Shown one piece after another: positions 1-7,885 of a DNA stretch of 64,000 nt. Both the position numbers and the translations under genes were made by a program. This DNA is from Chloroflexota bacterium (lineage in GTDB: Bacteria; Chloroflexota; Anaerolineae; Aggregatilineales; Phototrophicaceae): contig JACAER010000037.1 of assembly GCA_013388745.1 (NCBI GenBank), forward strand, positions 1 to 64,000, read 5' to 3'. Below the pieces are notes generated by a model, which worked only from the letters and a program-made list of their open reading frames with translations, ran no database searches and had not been told where the DNA came from. The stretch's first letter is position 1. Each line of letters opens with the position of its first letter.

Positions 1-440
1 GTGCTGCCCTGCTCGGAACTGACGCCGATACGCTCGACCAGCAGCGTGTATTCGCCGCTGGTCGCGCCCAGACCATAGCCAAAGCGCGCCAGAAGCAGGG
101 TATAGCGCCCGCTGGCGGGCACGCGCAGGCCGTCGATATTGACGGCGCGACCAGCGGCGCTGTCGTCACCGCCCAGCAGCAGCGTGCCCGCCGGGTCAAG
201 CAGATACAGCAGCGGATCGAGGTCGCCGGAATTAATGGTGAGTGTGATGGTGATGACTTCGCCGCGCAAAGCGTCGAAGGTGTAGAGGACGTTGGGGCTG
301 GCGGCGTCCAGCGTGGCAGTAACCGGCGTGCCGTAGGTCAGCGGCACGGCGTTGGCGGCGGCGGGCGTGGCGTCCTGAGCGCGCAGCGGCCCGACAGCCA
401 GCAGCAGGAGGAGGGCGAGGCACAACCAGCGGGTGTTCAT
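1..440 (-). CDS. Secreted PPC-domain protein, C-terminus beyond the window
   Basis: The reading frame starts at an ATG at 440 and runs off the left edge, so at least 146 residues are coded here. The N-terminus is a clear signal peptide (MNTRWLCLALLLLLAVGPLRA) followed by Gln-Asp. The rest has the beta-rich pattern of a bacterial pre-peptidase C-terminal (PPC) domain: 'VLYTFDALRGEVITITL', then 'DLDPLLYLLDPAG' and 'SGRYTLLL'. PPC domains are usually found beside catalytic or binding domains of secreted proteins, but none is visible in the part present. The same domain type occurs three times in the metallopeptidase at 14947-17226. Function beyond export cannot be stated. Confidence 0.75.
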   Translation of the reverse strand, partial: MNTRWLCLALLLLLAVGPLRAQDATPAAANAVPLTYGTPVTATLDAASPNVLYTFDALRGEVITITLTINSGDLDPLLYLLDPAGTLLLGGDDSAAGRAVNIDGLRVPASGRYTLLLARFGYGLGATSGEYTLLVERIGVSSEQGS

Positions 441-510
441 CGAGGGTGATGATAGCATATCAGACCTAGAAATGGGCGAGTCCTAACCCTGACGCACTGG
501 GTTTTCGCGC

Positions 511-708
511 TCAGACTGCCGGGAGAGCCCACATGCCGATCACGCCCAGAGTTTCGATCAGCAGCAGCGTGCCATCGCCCGAAAATCGGGCACCGCGTAT
601 GTACGCACTCCCCGGCAGCGACACCCGCGGCGTATCTGTCGCCAGCGTCCATACACTGACACCCGCGTCGTGATCAAAGCGACGGCGCGGCGCTCTGTCT
701 CTTGGCAA
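511..708 (-). pseudogene. WD40-repeat protein remnant (C-terminal fragment)
   Basis: A 65-codon minus-strand frame ends with a recognisable WD40 blade: 'GVSVWTLATDTP', then 'IRGARFSGDGTLLL' and 'GVIGMWALP'. An in-frame TAA lies two codons before the first possible start (TTG), so no larger protein is encoded. This looks like the last blade or two of a WD40 propeller gene whose 5' part has been deleted. It could also be a chance frame, but the two-strand spacing of the Trp residues is typical of the fold. Confidence 0.5.
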
Positions 709-785
709 TGATTATAGAACGCGCGTCACGCATCTGCTTGACGGCAGCTCCTCTTGATCTCAACGCCTGCGGGAGGCCGCAGCGC

Positions 786-820
786 AACAAAAACCCCCGC
801 TGGCACACGCCAGCAGGGGG
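786..820 (-). terminator. Rho-independent terminator of the propeller-protein operon
   Basis: An 11-bp GC-rich stem (794-804 with 809-820, one bulged A) has a 4-nt loop. On the minus strand it is followed by TTTTTGTTG. It lies just after the stop codon of the gene at 846-2351. Confidence 0.8.
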
Positions 821-845
821 CAAAATCCGCGCCGCGCACAATCGG

Positions 846-2351
846 TTAGGGCGTGGTGAACCAGCCGCCGGGATAATCCAGCTCTGGCGAATTGGTCAGT
901 TGGAACAATTCGTTCGTCGCCACGTTCAAAATGTAGATGTCATAGGCGCCGCCGCGATTGCTGGAAAACGCCAGATATGCGCCGCCGCGCACGAACACCG
1001 GATAAATGTCGTCGGCCTGTGGGTCGCGGGCGGGCAAATCCGGCGCAGTCGTGCTGCCGTCGGCCGCGCTGATGCCGAGGTCATGGCTGTTGGGGGTTTC
1101 TGCCGCGGCGAAAGCATACACGATCTGGGTGTCATTCACCCAGTTGAGCATGGCCTCGACATAGGCGCCGCCGTTATTGGTGACCTGCGCCAACTGCTGG
1201 CGTGTCGCCACGTCGAACACCACAATATCCTCGCCGGGATTCAGGCTGTTGGCGTCGTTGCGCACCACGGCGATGCGCGTGCCATCGGGCGACCAGACGG
1301 GATAGGTGTAATCGATAGTATCCTGGGTAAAGCGCACCAGTCCGGCCCCACCGGGCGGGGCGTTCAGATCAAAAATGTAAATCTGGCGTGTTTGTACATC
1401 CGCGGCTTCGGCCACAAACACGACTTTGGTGCCGTCGGGCGAAAAGGAGGGCATCTCCTGGTTCAAAAACTGCTCGGTGGTGCCCTGCCAGAGCAGATCG
1501 AAGGCCTGCGGCTGCGTGCCGTTGCGGTTGATCACTTCTAACCCTGAAGTGGCGGTGGTCGAAAAATAACGGGTGTAGAGCACGCGGTTGCCCTCGCGCG
1601 GCTCGACTGTCACGTTGCGCACTTCTTCGTCGCCGATGGTGGTGTAGTTCCCGCCGCCGTCGAGCGGATAGAGCGCGGCGCTCAAAAAACCGCGCCCGGT
1701 GATATCGCGCCCGCGCCAGCCGACGAGAAAGCCGGGCACGCCGACGGGCTGCGGCAGAGGCGTGGGCGGAAGCGTGGCCACGACACCCGGCAGCGGTGTC
1801 CAGGTGGGGCGCAGGGTGGGCAGCGCGACGGTCGGCGTGAGCGTGGGCGGCATCTGCGCCAGCACGATGGCTGTGCCGGTGGCGGCTTCGGCGATCTGCG
1901 TTCCAGCCACGTCTGTGCCCTGCTGCGCGGCGGCAGTGGCCGCCTGTTCCTGCTGGAAGCGCGCGTTATTGTTGCTGATGATGATAATCAGCACCACCGC
2001 CAGGATCACTACGCCGAAGACCGCCGCCCCACCCACATACAGCGTCATCTGCCGCCGCGTCACGCCGGCGATCACCTCTTCGTCGTTTTTGGTCATCTTG
2101 AGGCGCGCTTCGATCTTAGCGAGTTCTTTTTGCGCCCGTTCGTTGTCCGGGTTAATTTGCAGCACATTTGTCAGGCAGATGCGCTTTTCCTCGTCGGTAT
2201 CCATGACAGAGGCCAGCCACATCCAGCCTTTTTCGTTGTTTTCTTCCAGTTCAACAACTTTTTCGAACAATTCGCGCGCTTTTTGGCGCTCGCCTTCGCG
2301 CGCGGCTTCGATTCCGTCGCGCAAAAGCTGCCTGGCATCTTGTTGACTCAT
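846..2351 (-). CDS. Membrane protein: N-terminal helical (TPR-like) module, TM, TolB-like propeller
   Basis: The protein has 501 residues. Residues 1-85 form a TPR-like helical module with 'GIEAAREGERQKARELF', 'GWMWLASVMDT' and 'QINPDNERAQ'. One TM helix lies at about 103-126, then a Thr/Pro linker. Residues about 200-501 carry TolB/WD40-like repeats ('MPSFSPDGTKVVFVAE', 'YPVWSPDGTRIAVV', 'AYLAFSSNRGGAYDIYILN'). The expected topology is helical module inside and propeller outside. The start ATG at 2351 has GAAGGGGAAG before it. It begins 13 nt after the stop of the paralogue at 2365, so the two are an operon. The ligand is unknown; propellers of this type usually bind proteins or glycans. Confidence 0.85.
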   Translation of the reverse strand: MSQQDARQLLRDGIEAAREGERQKARELFEKVVELEENNEKGWMWLASVMDTDEEKRICLTNVLQINPDNERAQKELAKIEARLKMTKNDEEVIAGVTRRQMTLYVGGAAVFGVVILAVVLIIIISNNNARFQQEQAATAAAQQGTDVAGTQIAEAATGTAIVLAQMPPTLTPTVALPTLRPTWTPLPGVVATLPPTPLPQPVGVPGFLVGWRGRDITGRGFLSAALYPLDGGGNYTTIGDEEVRNVTVEPREGNRVLYTRYFSTTATSGLEVINRNGTQPQAFDLLWQGTTEQFLNQEMPSFSPDGTKVVFVAEAADVQTRQIYIFDLNAPPGGAGLVRFTQDTIDYTYPVWSPDGTRIAVVRNDANSLNPGEDIVVFDVATRQQLAQVTNNGGAYVEAMLNWVNDTQIVYAFAAAETPNSHDLGISAADGSTTAPDLPARDPQADDIYPVFVRGGAYLAFSSNRGGAYDIYILNVATNELFQLTNSPELDYPGGWFTTP

Positions 2352-2364
2352 GGCTTCCCCTTCA

Positions 2365-3861
2365 TCACGGTTGTAAACGGAACACAATATCCGGGCGGAA
2401 GACCACCCCCTGGTCGTCGCCCGCGTTGTTGGTCAGGCGCTGCACCTGACTGCCGCGCAGATCGACGGCGTAAAGCTGGAAACGCTCGTCCTGGCGGTTG
2501 CTGACGAACACCACCATGGTGCCGCTGCTGGTGAAGACCGGCGCGCGATCTTCGGCCTGGCCATCGCTGACGGTCAGCAAAAACGCGCCGTCGCCGCTGG
2601 CTTCCATCAGGTAAATATCGCTGTCGCCGCTGCGATCGCTGGCGAAGACGATGTAGGCGCTGTCCCACGACCAGGCTGGCTGATAGCTGCTGCCGACATT
2701 ATCGCTCAACTGGCGCAGGTTCTCGCGCGCCGGCGTCATGCTGAAAATCTCGGTTGCTCCGGGCGAATTCAAGTCCGAAGCGAAGGCAATTGTACTGCCA
2801 TCTGGCGACCAGGCGGGGTCGATATCCTGGGCGTCGTTATCGGTGATGGCCGCAATGTTGTTGCCGTCTTCGGTGATGACGAACAATTCGGCATCGCCAT
2901 TGTTGGGATCGCTGCTGAAGACGATCTGGATGTTATCCGGCGCCCAGGAGGGACTGCTGGTGTTGGGCGCGCGCAGCGTCGTGATCTGGCGCGCGTTGGC
3001 CAGATCGTTGACGGCGGCTACGAACAGTTCCGGGAACGTGCCGGTGGGTTCGCCTTCGGCATAGTTCACCAGCCGGATAAAAGCGATTTTTGTGCCGTCC
3101 AGCGCATAGGCCACATCGGCGAACTCGTCGCCCAGCGTGCGTGTAGCGCTGCCGTCGCCGTTGGCCTGGAACAGCGAGGGTTGGCTCTGGAACTGGGTGA
3201 TACTGGTATAGAGCATGGTGAACGCCGAGAGCGGGAAGGGGGTGGGCGAGGGCAGGGGCGTCGCCGAAGGGGCGTCTGTGGGCGTGGGCGTGAAGGTCGG
3301 CGGCAGGGTCGGCAGCCCGGCCAGCGAATCGACGACAATGCCGAAGGCCGTCGGCAGCGCTGTCGCGGAGGGGGGGGGTGTGGGGGACTCGGTGATCGAG
3401 AGCGCGGCGACATCCTGTGTTGGGCGCGGCGCGGCCTGCTGGCTGCCGCCCGTGATAGCCGCGATGCCCAACCCCGCCGAAACCAGCAGGATCAGGATAA
3501 TGCCCACCAGGGTCCAGGGGATAGTAAACCCCTTTTCCTGGGGAATTTCGCTGATGATCGGCGCTTGCCCGCGTGCGCGGGTTTGTGGGCGCCCGGCCTG
3601 GCCCGCGCCGCCGGCGCTTAATCGGTCGAGCGCTTCTCTGGCGCGCGAATTGTTGGGGTTGATCTCCAGCGCTTTGCTCAGGCAGGCACGCCGTTCGGCC
3701 ACGTTATCGGTGGTCGAAGCGAGCCACATCCAGGCGGCTTCGGTGCGCGGCTGCGCGCGAATCACTTCTTGCAGCAGCCTGCGCGCGGTGGCGCGGTCGC
3801 CTTTGCGCGCCGCTTCAATCCCGGCTTTGAGTTTGGCTTGTAAATCGTTGCTGGCAGACAC
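2365..3861 (-). CDS. Membrane protein: helical module, TM, TolB-like propeller (paralogue)
   Basis: The 498-residue protein has the same architecture as its downstream neighbour: helical module (residues 1-82, 'GIEAARKGDRATARRLL', 'AWMWLASTTDN', 'ALEINPNNSRAREAL'), TM helix about 115-136, Pro/Thr-rich linker, then propeller repeats ('PAWSPDGSTIAFASDL', 'PAWSWDSAYIVFASDRSG', 'PVFTSSGTMVVFVSNR'). A GTG start at 3861 is chosen because AAGGGAGG stands 8 nt before it. An upstream TTG would add nine residues without a good ribosome site. Function is unknown; a surface sensor or scaffold is an inference from topology. Confidence 0.85.
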   Translation of the reverse strand: MSASNDLQAKLKAGIEAARKGDRATARRLLQEVIRAQPRTEAAWMWLASTTDNVAERRACLSKALEINPNNSRAREALDRLSAGGAGQAGRPQTRARGQAPIISEIPQEKGFTIPWTLVGIILILLVSAGLGIAAITGGSQQAAPRPTQDVAALSITESPTPPPSATALPTAFGIVVDSLAGLPTLPPTFTPTPTDAPSATPLPSPTPFPLSAFTMLYTSITQFQSQPSLFQANGDGSATRTLGDEFADVAYALDGTKIAFIRLVNYAEGEPTGTFPELFVAAVNDLANARQITTLRAPNTSSPSWAPDNIQIVFSSDPNNGDAELFVITEDGNNIAAITDNDAQDIDPAWSPDGSTIAFASDLNSPGATEIFSMTPARENLRQLSDNVGSSYQPAWSWDSAYIVFASDRSGDSDIYLMEASGDGAFLLTVSDGQAEDRAPVFTSSGTMVVFVSNRQDERFQLYAVDLRGSQVQRLTNNAGDDQGVVFRPDIVFRLQP

Positions 3862-3933
3862 GCCATTGGCCTCCCTTGGGCAGTGCAAAAAGTATCGCGC
3901 CCGATTCTACCAAAGTTCGACATGTCTGGAAAC

Positions 3934-3955
3934 AAAAATGGGGACTGAGCCCCCA
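3934..3955 (-). terminator. Probable terminator after the small helical-module gene
   Basis: A short stem TGGGG/CCCCA (3939-3943 with 3951-3955) is followed on the minus strand by TTTTTG. It separates the gene at 4065-4445 from the operon beginning at 3861. Confidence 0.5.
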
Positions 3956-4064
3956 ATTTGTTACCGGCAGCGCATCGGGCGCATCTTCACAGCACAGATG
4001 GGGGCGGGGAAGTGCGCGAAAACACACCCTGCTGACTGCCCCCGCGCAAGCGCTGGCGACTGGA

Positions 4065-4445
4065 CTAAAGCAGCGTAATCAGCAGGAAGGCCGCCAGCGC
4101 CAACACGATGATGATCGCCAAGACGACGCCCAGCGTCAGTAACATGCGGTTCTGCGAGGCTTTTTCGGTGTAGGCCATTTTCGCCAGCGCGTCGCGCGCG
4201 GTGCTGTTATCGGGGTTAGCGTTTAAGGCGCGCTGCAACCACTGCTGGCGTTCTTTTTTGCTGCCGGCCAGCTTGGCCATCCACATCAGCGCGCGTTCAT
4301 TTTTCTTGTCTTCGGCCAGCACCTGGCGGAACATGACACGCGCGCCTTCTTTCTGGCCGTTCTTGGCGGCGGCGATGGCCAGTTGCAGCAGTTCCTCGCG
4401 GTTCGGCTGGTTGGCTTCGCTGTCCTGTGCTTTAAAGGAAACCAT
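4065..4445 (-). CDS. Small tail-anchored helical-module protein
   Basis: The 126-residue protein has the same helical module as the next two genes on this strand ('LAIAAAKNGQKEGARVMF', 'ALMWMAKLAGSKKERQQWL', 'ALNANPDNSTARDALAKM'). It ends with one hydrophobic helix at about 102-125 and has no outside domain. It looks like the minimal form of this paralogue family, anchored by its C-terminus with the module in the cytoplasm. GGAGGG lies about 11 nt before the ATG. Role unknown. Confidence 0.8.
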   Translation of the reverse strand: MVSFKAQDSEANQPNREELLQLAIAAAKNGQKEGARVMFRQVLAEDKKNERALMWMAKLAGSKKERQQWLQRALNANPDNSTARDALAKMAYTEKASQNRMLLTLGVVLAIIIVLALAAFLLITLL

Positions 4446-4602
4446 ATATCTTCATGCCCTCCACAACGGCAGTTTTCCTGATCTCTCTATGGACAATTCT
4501 AAGACAAAACTCTAACAATACCACTGTCCGTAAGTACTATTCGCACACGGGGCTGCTGCTGCGGCATACTCAGAGTGCTATCCATCTACTGGCGAGGTGA
4601 AG

Positions 4603-5136
4603 ATGATGTCTAAACTGGACTCCTATTTGCAGCGTAAGGCGGGGGTGCTGGCGGAACGCCGCCATGACTTCCGGCAGAAGCCGGAAGCCGCCACGATTTC
4701 GCTGACGGCGGTATCGAAAGTGGCGGGCATTACCGGCGCCCGCCCGACGCGCGTCGGCGATTTTTCGATTCTGACGGACGCGGCGCCGGGATTGGCCGGG
4801 CACGCGCTGGGCCCCAGCGCGCCGGAACTGACGCTGGCGGCGCTGGCAAGCTGCCTGGTGCATACCTATCTGATTCAGGCCGCGCTGATGAATCTGCCGC
4901 TGGATCATGTAGAAATTGAAGCCAGCGCGCGCGTCGAACTAGCGGGCGTTGTCGGGCTGCCATACGAACAGCCGCCGCAGATGCGCGATTTCACCTACCG
5001 CGCGCGTATCGAAAGCAGCGCCAGCCCCGCCGAGATCGAGCGTATGCATCAGGCGGTGGAGCAGACCTGCCCGGTGCTGAACACGCTGCGTTCACCGGTG
5101 AATGTGACGCGCGTGGCTGATAGGGGGACGGATTGA
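4603..5136 (+). CDS. OsmC/Ohr family protein
   Basis: The 177-residue protein has the OsmC fold pattern. A redox Cys lies in 'LAALASCLVHTYLIQAA' and a second in 'QTCPVLNTLRSPV'. Family members are thiol peroxidases that reduce organic hydroperoxides with lipoyl or dithiol partners; this substrate is not evident. GTG 4597 and ATG 4603 or 4606 are possible starts. The ATG at 4603 is preferred because the ggcgagg ribosome site overlaps the GTG. It is divergently oriented to the helical-module gene. Confidence 0.85.
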   Translation: MMSKLDSYLQRKAGVLAERRHDFRQKPEAATISLTAVSKVAGITGARPTRVGDFSILTDAAPGLAGHALGPSAPELTLAALASCLVHTYLIQAALMNLPLDHVEIEASARVELAGVVGLPYEQPPQMRDFTYRARIESSASPAEIERMHQAVEQTCPVLNTLRSPVNVTRVADRGTD

Positions 5137-5155
5137 TGAGAGATTTGTGAATCTA

Positions 5156-5185
5156 TTGGAGATCGATTTCGGATTACGTTACACT
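5156..5185 (+). promoter_or_regulatory. Sigma-70-type promoter for the amino-acid binding protein gene
   Basis: TTGGAG at 5156 and TACACT at 5180 are separated by 18 bp, about 75 nt before the ATG at 5261. Confidence 0.5.
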
Positions 5186-5260
5186 CAAGCAAGTGGCGCA
5201 AAACTCAAGCTCCAACCCAGACCATTGCGCCGTTTTTATTTTTACCGAAGGGGATTCCAA

Positions 5261-6352
5261 ATGATGAAGTATTCCTTTAAACTGTCGCTTTTAGTGGTGG
5301 TGCTCATTCTGGGCATCGTCGGGTCGTCGCTGGCACAGGACGCCAATCCCGTTGTGCTGGGGCCAATCACCCAGCGCATCATTGAGCGGGGCGAATTGAT
5401 CTGCGGCGTGAACGCAGCGCTGCCGGGCTTCTCTGCGCCCAATGATGCCGGGCAGTTTGTCGGCTTCGACGTGGACTTCTGTCGTGCGGTGGCCGCCGCT
5501 ATTCTCGGCAGCGCCGACGCTGTTTCTTTCCGCCCGCTGACGGCGGCAGAACGGCAGGCGGCGCTGCAAGCTGAAGAAATCGATATGCTGTCGCGCAATA
5601 CCACCTTCACGCTGAGCCGCGACACCTCCTGGGGGGCGACTTTCGCTCCCACGACCTTCTATGATGGTCAGGGCGTGATGACGACCACCGAAAGCGGCAT
5701 TACCACGCTGGAAGGGCTGGAGGGGTTGGTGATCTGCACCAATCAGGGCACGACGACCGAAGGCAACATTACCGATGCCATGCGCGAACGGGGCCTGGCC
5801 TTTGAACTGCAAACCTTCGCCGAATTCCCGCAGGCCTTCGAAGCCTTCCTGGCGGGCGGGTGCGACGCGGTGACCACCGACATCAGCGGTCTGGTCTCGT
5901 ATCAGGCCACAGCGCCGGATCCGGGCGCGCTCTATATTCTGCGCACTGAAGACGGCAGCGACTACCTGCGTACCAGCAAGGAACCGCTCGGCCCGGTGAC
6001 CCCGCAGTCGGACGCGCAGTTCGCCGACATCGTGCGCTGGACGATTTATGGTATGTTCGCCGCCGAAGAATTCGGCATCAGCAGCGAAACCATTGACGCG
6101 GTGCTGGCCGCCAATCAACCGGGTGTCGAAGGCGCCAGACCGGTGATCCAGCGCTTGCTGGGCATCGGCGAGAACCCCAGCGGCTCGTACCTGGGCATTG
6201 CCAACAATTTTGTGGAAGTCGTTGTGCGCCAGGTTGGCAACTATGGCGAAGTCTTCGCGCGCAATCTGTCTGTCGCGCCCTTCAACATCCCGCGCGGTCT
6301 GAACGAGCTGTACACCAATGGCGGGCTGATCTACGCGCCGCCCTTCCGCTAG
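5261..6352 (+). CDS. aapJ-like: ABC transporter substrate-binding protein, general L-amino acid type
   Basis: The 363-residue protein has a signal peptide (residues 1-24, ending SSLAQD). The mature part matches periplasmic binding proteins of the AapJ/BztA type: 'RGELICGVNAALPGFSAPN', 'VGFDVDFCRAVAAAILG', 'LEGLVICTNQGTTTEGN', 'GGCDAVTTDISGL'. These deliver polar amino acids to an ABC permease. No permease or ATPase gene is adjacent, so the partner is elsewhere. The start at 5261 has GAAGGGGA nearby and begins the signal peptide; the longer frame upstream lacks a ribosome site. Confidence 0.9.
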   Translation: MMKYSFKLSLLVVVLILGIVGSSLAQDANPVVLGPITQRIIERGELICGVNAALPGFSAPNDAGQFVGFDVDFCRAVAAAILGSADAVSFRPLTAAERQAALQAEEIDMLSRNTTFTLSRDTSWGATFAPTTFYDGQGVMTTTESGITTLEGLEGLVICTNQGTTTEGNITDAMRERGLAFELQTFAEFPQAFEAFLAGGCDAVTTDISGLVSYQATAPDPGALYILRTEDGSDYLRTSKEPLGPVTPQSDAQFADIVRWTIYGMFAAEEFGISSETIDAVLAANQPGVEGARPVIQRLLGIGENPSGSYLGIANNFVEVVVRQVGNYGEVFARNLSVAPFNIPRGLNELYTNGGLIYAPPFR

Positions 6353-6373
6353 CCTGTTCACGCTTAGCTATTG

Positions 6374-6404
6374 GGGCGTGCCTCTGGCGGGGCGCGCCCT
6401 TTTT
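6374..6404 (+). terminator. Rho-independent terminator
   Basis: A 9-bp stem (6374-6382 with 6391-6399, one G-T pair) has an 8-nt loop and is followed by TTTTTG. It lies after the substrate-binding protein gene. Confidence 0.85.
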
Positions 6405-6475
6405 GTTAGCGGAACTTGTCGCTGTGAATGGTGTTTTTCGTTAAAATACGGTCATCGTCCTTAAAGAGAATCTTA

Positions 6476-7357
6476 ATGATGAGCGATCAAACGCTGGCCC
6501 AAAGCGAAACCAAGCGTGAACAGGAAGCCAAAACACGCAACCTGCGCCAGCGTATTCTGACGGGGGTGATCGCTACGCCGCCGGTGCTGCTGTGCGCGAT
6601 TCTGGGCGGGTGGGTGTTTACTGTTTTTGTGCTGCTGCTGCTGCTGATCGGCGGGCTGGAATTTTACCGGTTGGCAGGCGGGCGCGCGATTCAGGGCAGC
6701 GCGGCGGTGGGGATCGCCACCGCTGCCGGCGTGATTCTGGCGTTCACGCTGGAGTCGCCGAGGCAGTGGGCGGCAGTGGCGGGTATTGCAGTGGCGGGGA
6801 CGCTGGCCTCGCTGCTGCTGGGCGTGCTGCGCCACCAGGACGCGCGCCGCAGCCTGTTACAAACCCTCACGCTGCTGGCAGGCGTGCTGTATCTCGGTTT
6901 TCCGGGCGGCTTTGTGGTGGAAATCCGGCAGCAGCCGGAAGGCTTGTTCTGGCTGCTGCTGGCGCTGACCGGCGCGCTGGGCACGGATACATTCGCCTAT
7001 ATTGGCGGGCGCTTGTGGGGGCGGCTGCGACTGGCGCCCGCTGTCTCGCCGAGTAAAACGGTCGAAGGCGCCCTCACGGGGGGCACGGTCGGCTTTTTGC
7101 TCATGCTGCTGCTGCTGTGGGGCAGCAATCATCTCACGCCCGCCACCGTGCTGCTGGCCGCCGCCACACCCTTTGTCGCGACACTGGGCGATCTGCTGGA
7201 ATCGGCTATCAAACGCTTTTTCAAAGTCAAAGATTCGCATCTGGACGGGCTGGACATTCTGCCGGGTCACGGCGGCATCTTAGACCGCGTGGATTCCAGC
7301 CTGCTGGTGGTGACCGTGTTCTACTTTTTCCTGCTGGCGATGGGCATTATTCGCTGA
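6476..7357 (+). CDS. cdsA: Phosphatidate cytidylyltransferase (CDP-diacylglycerol synthase)
   Basis: CdsA converts phosphatidic acid and CTP to CDP-diacylglycerol in the membrane, the branch point of phospholipid synthesis. The 293-residue protein has several TM helices and the family C-terminal signature: 'SPSKTVEGALTGG', 'LGDLLESAIKRFFKVKDS', 'LPGHGGILDRVDS'. The ATG pair at 6476/6479 follows AAAGAGA; the longer frame from 6428 has no ribosome site. It converges on the thioesterase gene 15 nt away. Confidence 0.92.
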   Translation: MMSDQTLAQSETKREQEAKTRNLRQRILTGVIATPPVLLCAILGGWVFTVFVLLLLLIGGLEFYRLAGGRAIQGSAAVGIATAAGVILAFTLESPRQWAAVAGIAVAGTLASLLLGVLRHQDARRSLLQTLTLLAGVLYLGFPGGFVVEIRQQPEGLFWLLLALTGALGTDTFAYIGGRLWGRLRLAPAVSPSKTVEGALTGGTVGFLLMLLLLWGSNHLTPATVLLAAATPFVATLGDLLESAIKRFFKVKDSHLDGLDILPGHGGILDRVDSSLLVVTVFYFFLLAMGIIR

Positions 7358-7372
7358 TGGCCCAGCGCGCGC

Positions 7373-7765
7373 TTAACCGCCGTCCTCCGGCAGACGCGCG
7401 AAGGGATTGGCCAGCCCGGCAAAGATCTGCGGCGCTTCGACAAAAATGCCTGAGCCTTCCACCGCCGCTGTGCCATCGGGCAGCAGAATCGCCCCGGTCG
7501 TAAACGTTTTGCGGCGTTCGCTGCCGGCGATATGCCCGGTGACCCGCAGCGCCACCGCCAGCGGCACCGGGCGGCGATAGTTGAAATTGAGATTGACGGC
7601 CACGACGCGCTTGCCGCTCGACCAGCAGGCGGCGCCCATCGCTTCGTCGATCAACGCCGCCAGCACACCGCCATGCACATGAAAGGGTGGGCCTTCGTGG
7701 TCTTTGGCCAATGTCACCAGGCCTACCACGCTGCCGTCGGCCTGCAAATAAAAGTCCGCGCCCAA
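7373..7765 (-). CDS. PaaI-type hotdog thioesterase
   Basis: The 130-residue protein carries the hotdog motif 'HVHGGVLAALIDEAMGAA', in which the His, Gly-Gly and Asp-Glu positions of the PaaI/YigI group are present. These enzymes cleave acyl- or phenylacetyl-CoA thioesters. The start is uncertain. TTG at 7765 is the only standard start. The frame stays open for 19 further codons (including a CTG and 'LINLSEFSQR') before a TGA, so the protein may begin slightly upstream at a non-standard codon. Confidence 0.8.
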   Translation of the reverse strand: MGADFYLQADGSVVGLVTLAKDHEGPPFHVHGGVLAALIDEAMGAACWSSGKRVVAVNLNFNYRRPVPLAVALRVTGHIAGSERRKTFTTGAILLPDGTAAVEGSGIFVEAPQIFAGLANPFARLPEDGG

Positions 7766-7885
7766 GCGCTGGCTGAATTCCGAAAGGTTAATCAGTTTTT
7801 GGCCGTCCGCAGGTTTGTTCCCTCAAAATGTCGCTGCCCCATTGTACAATAGAACCCTGCGGCTTTAACACACGAAGGACACAGC

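Noticed and set aside
702..1541. Long plus-strand frame opposite the propeller gene
   Set aside because: It is an antisense frame produced by GC-rich codon use; the minus strand has clear domains, a ribosome site and a terminator.
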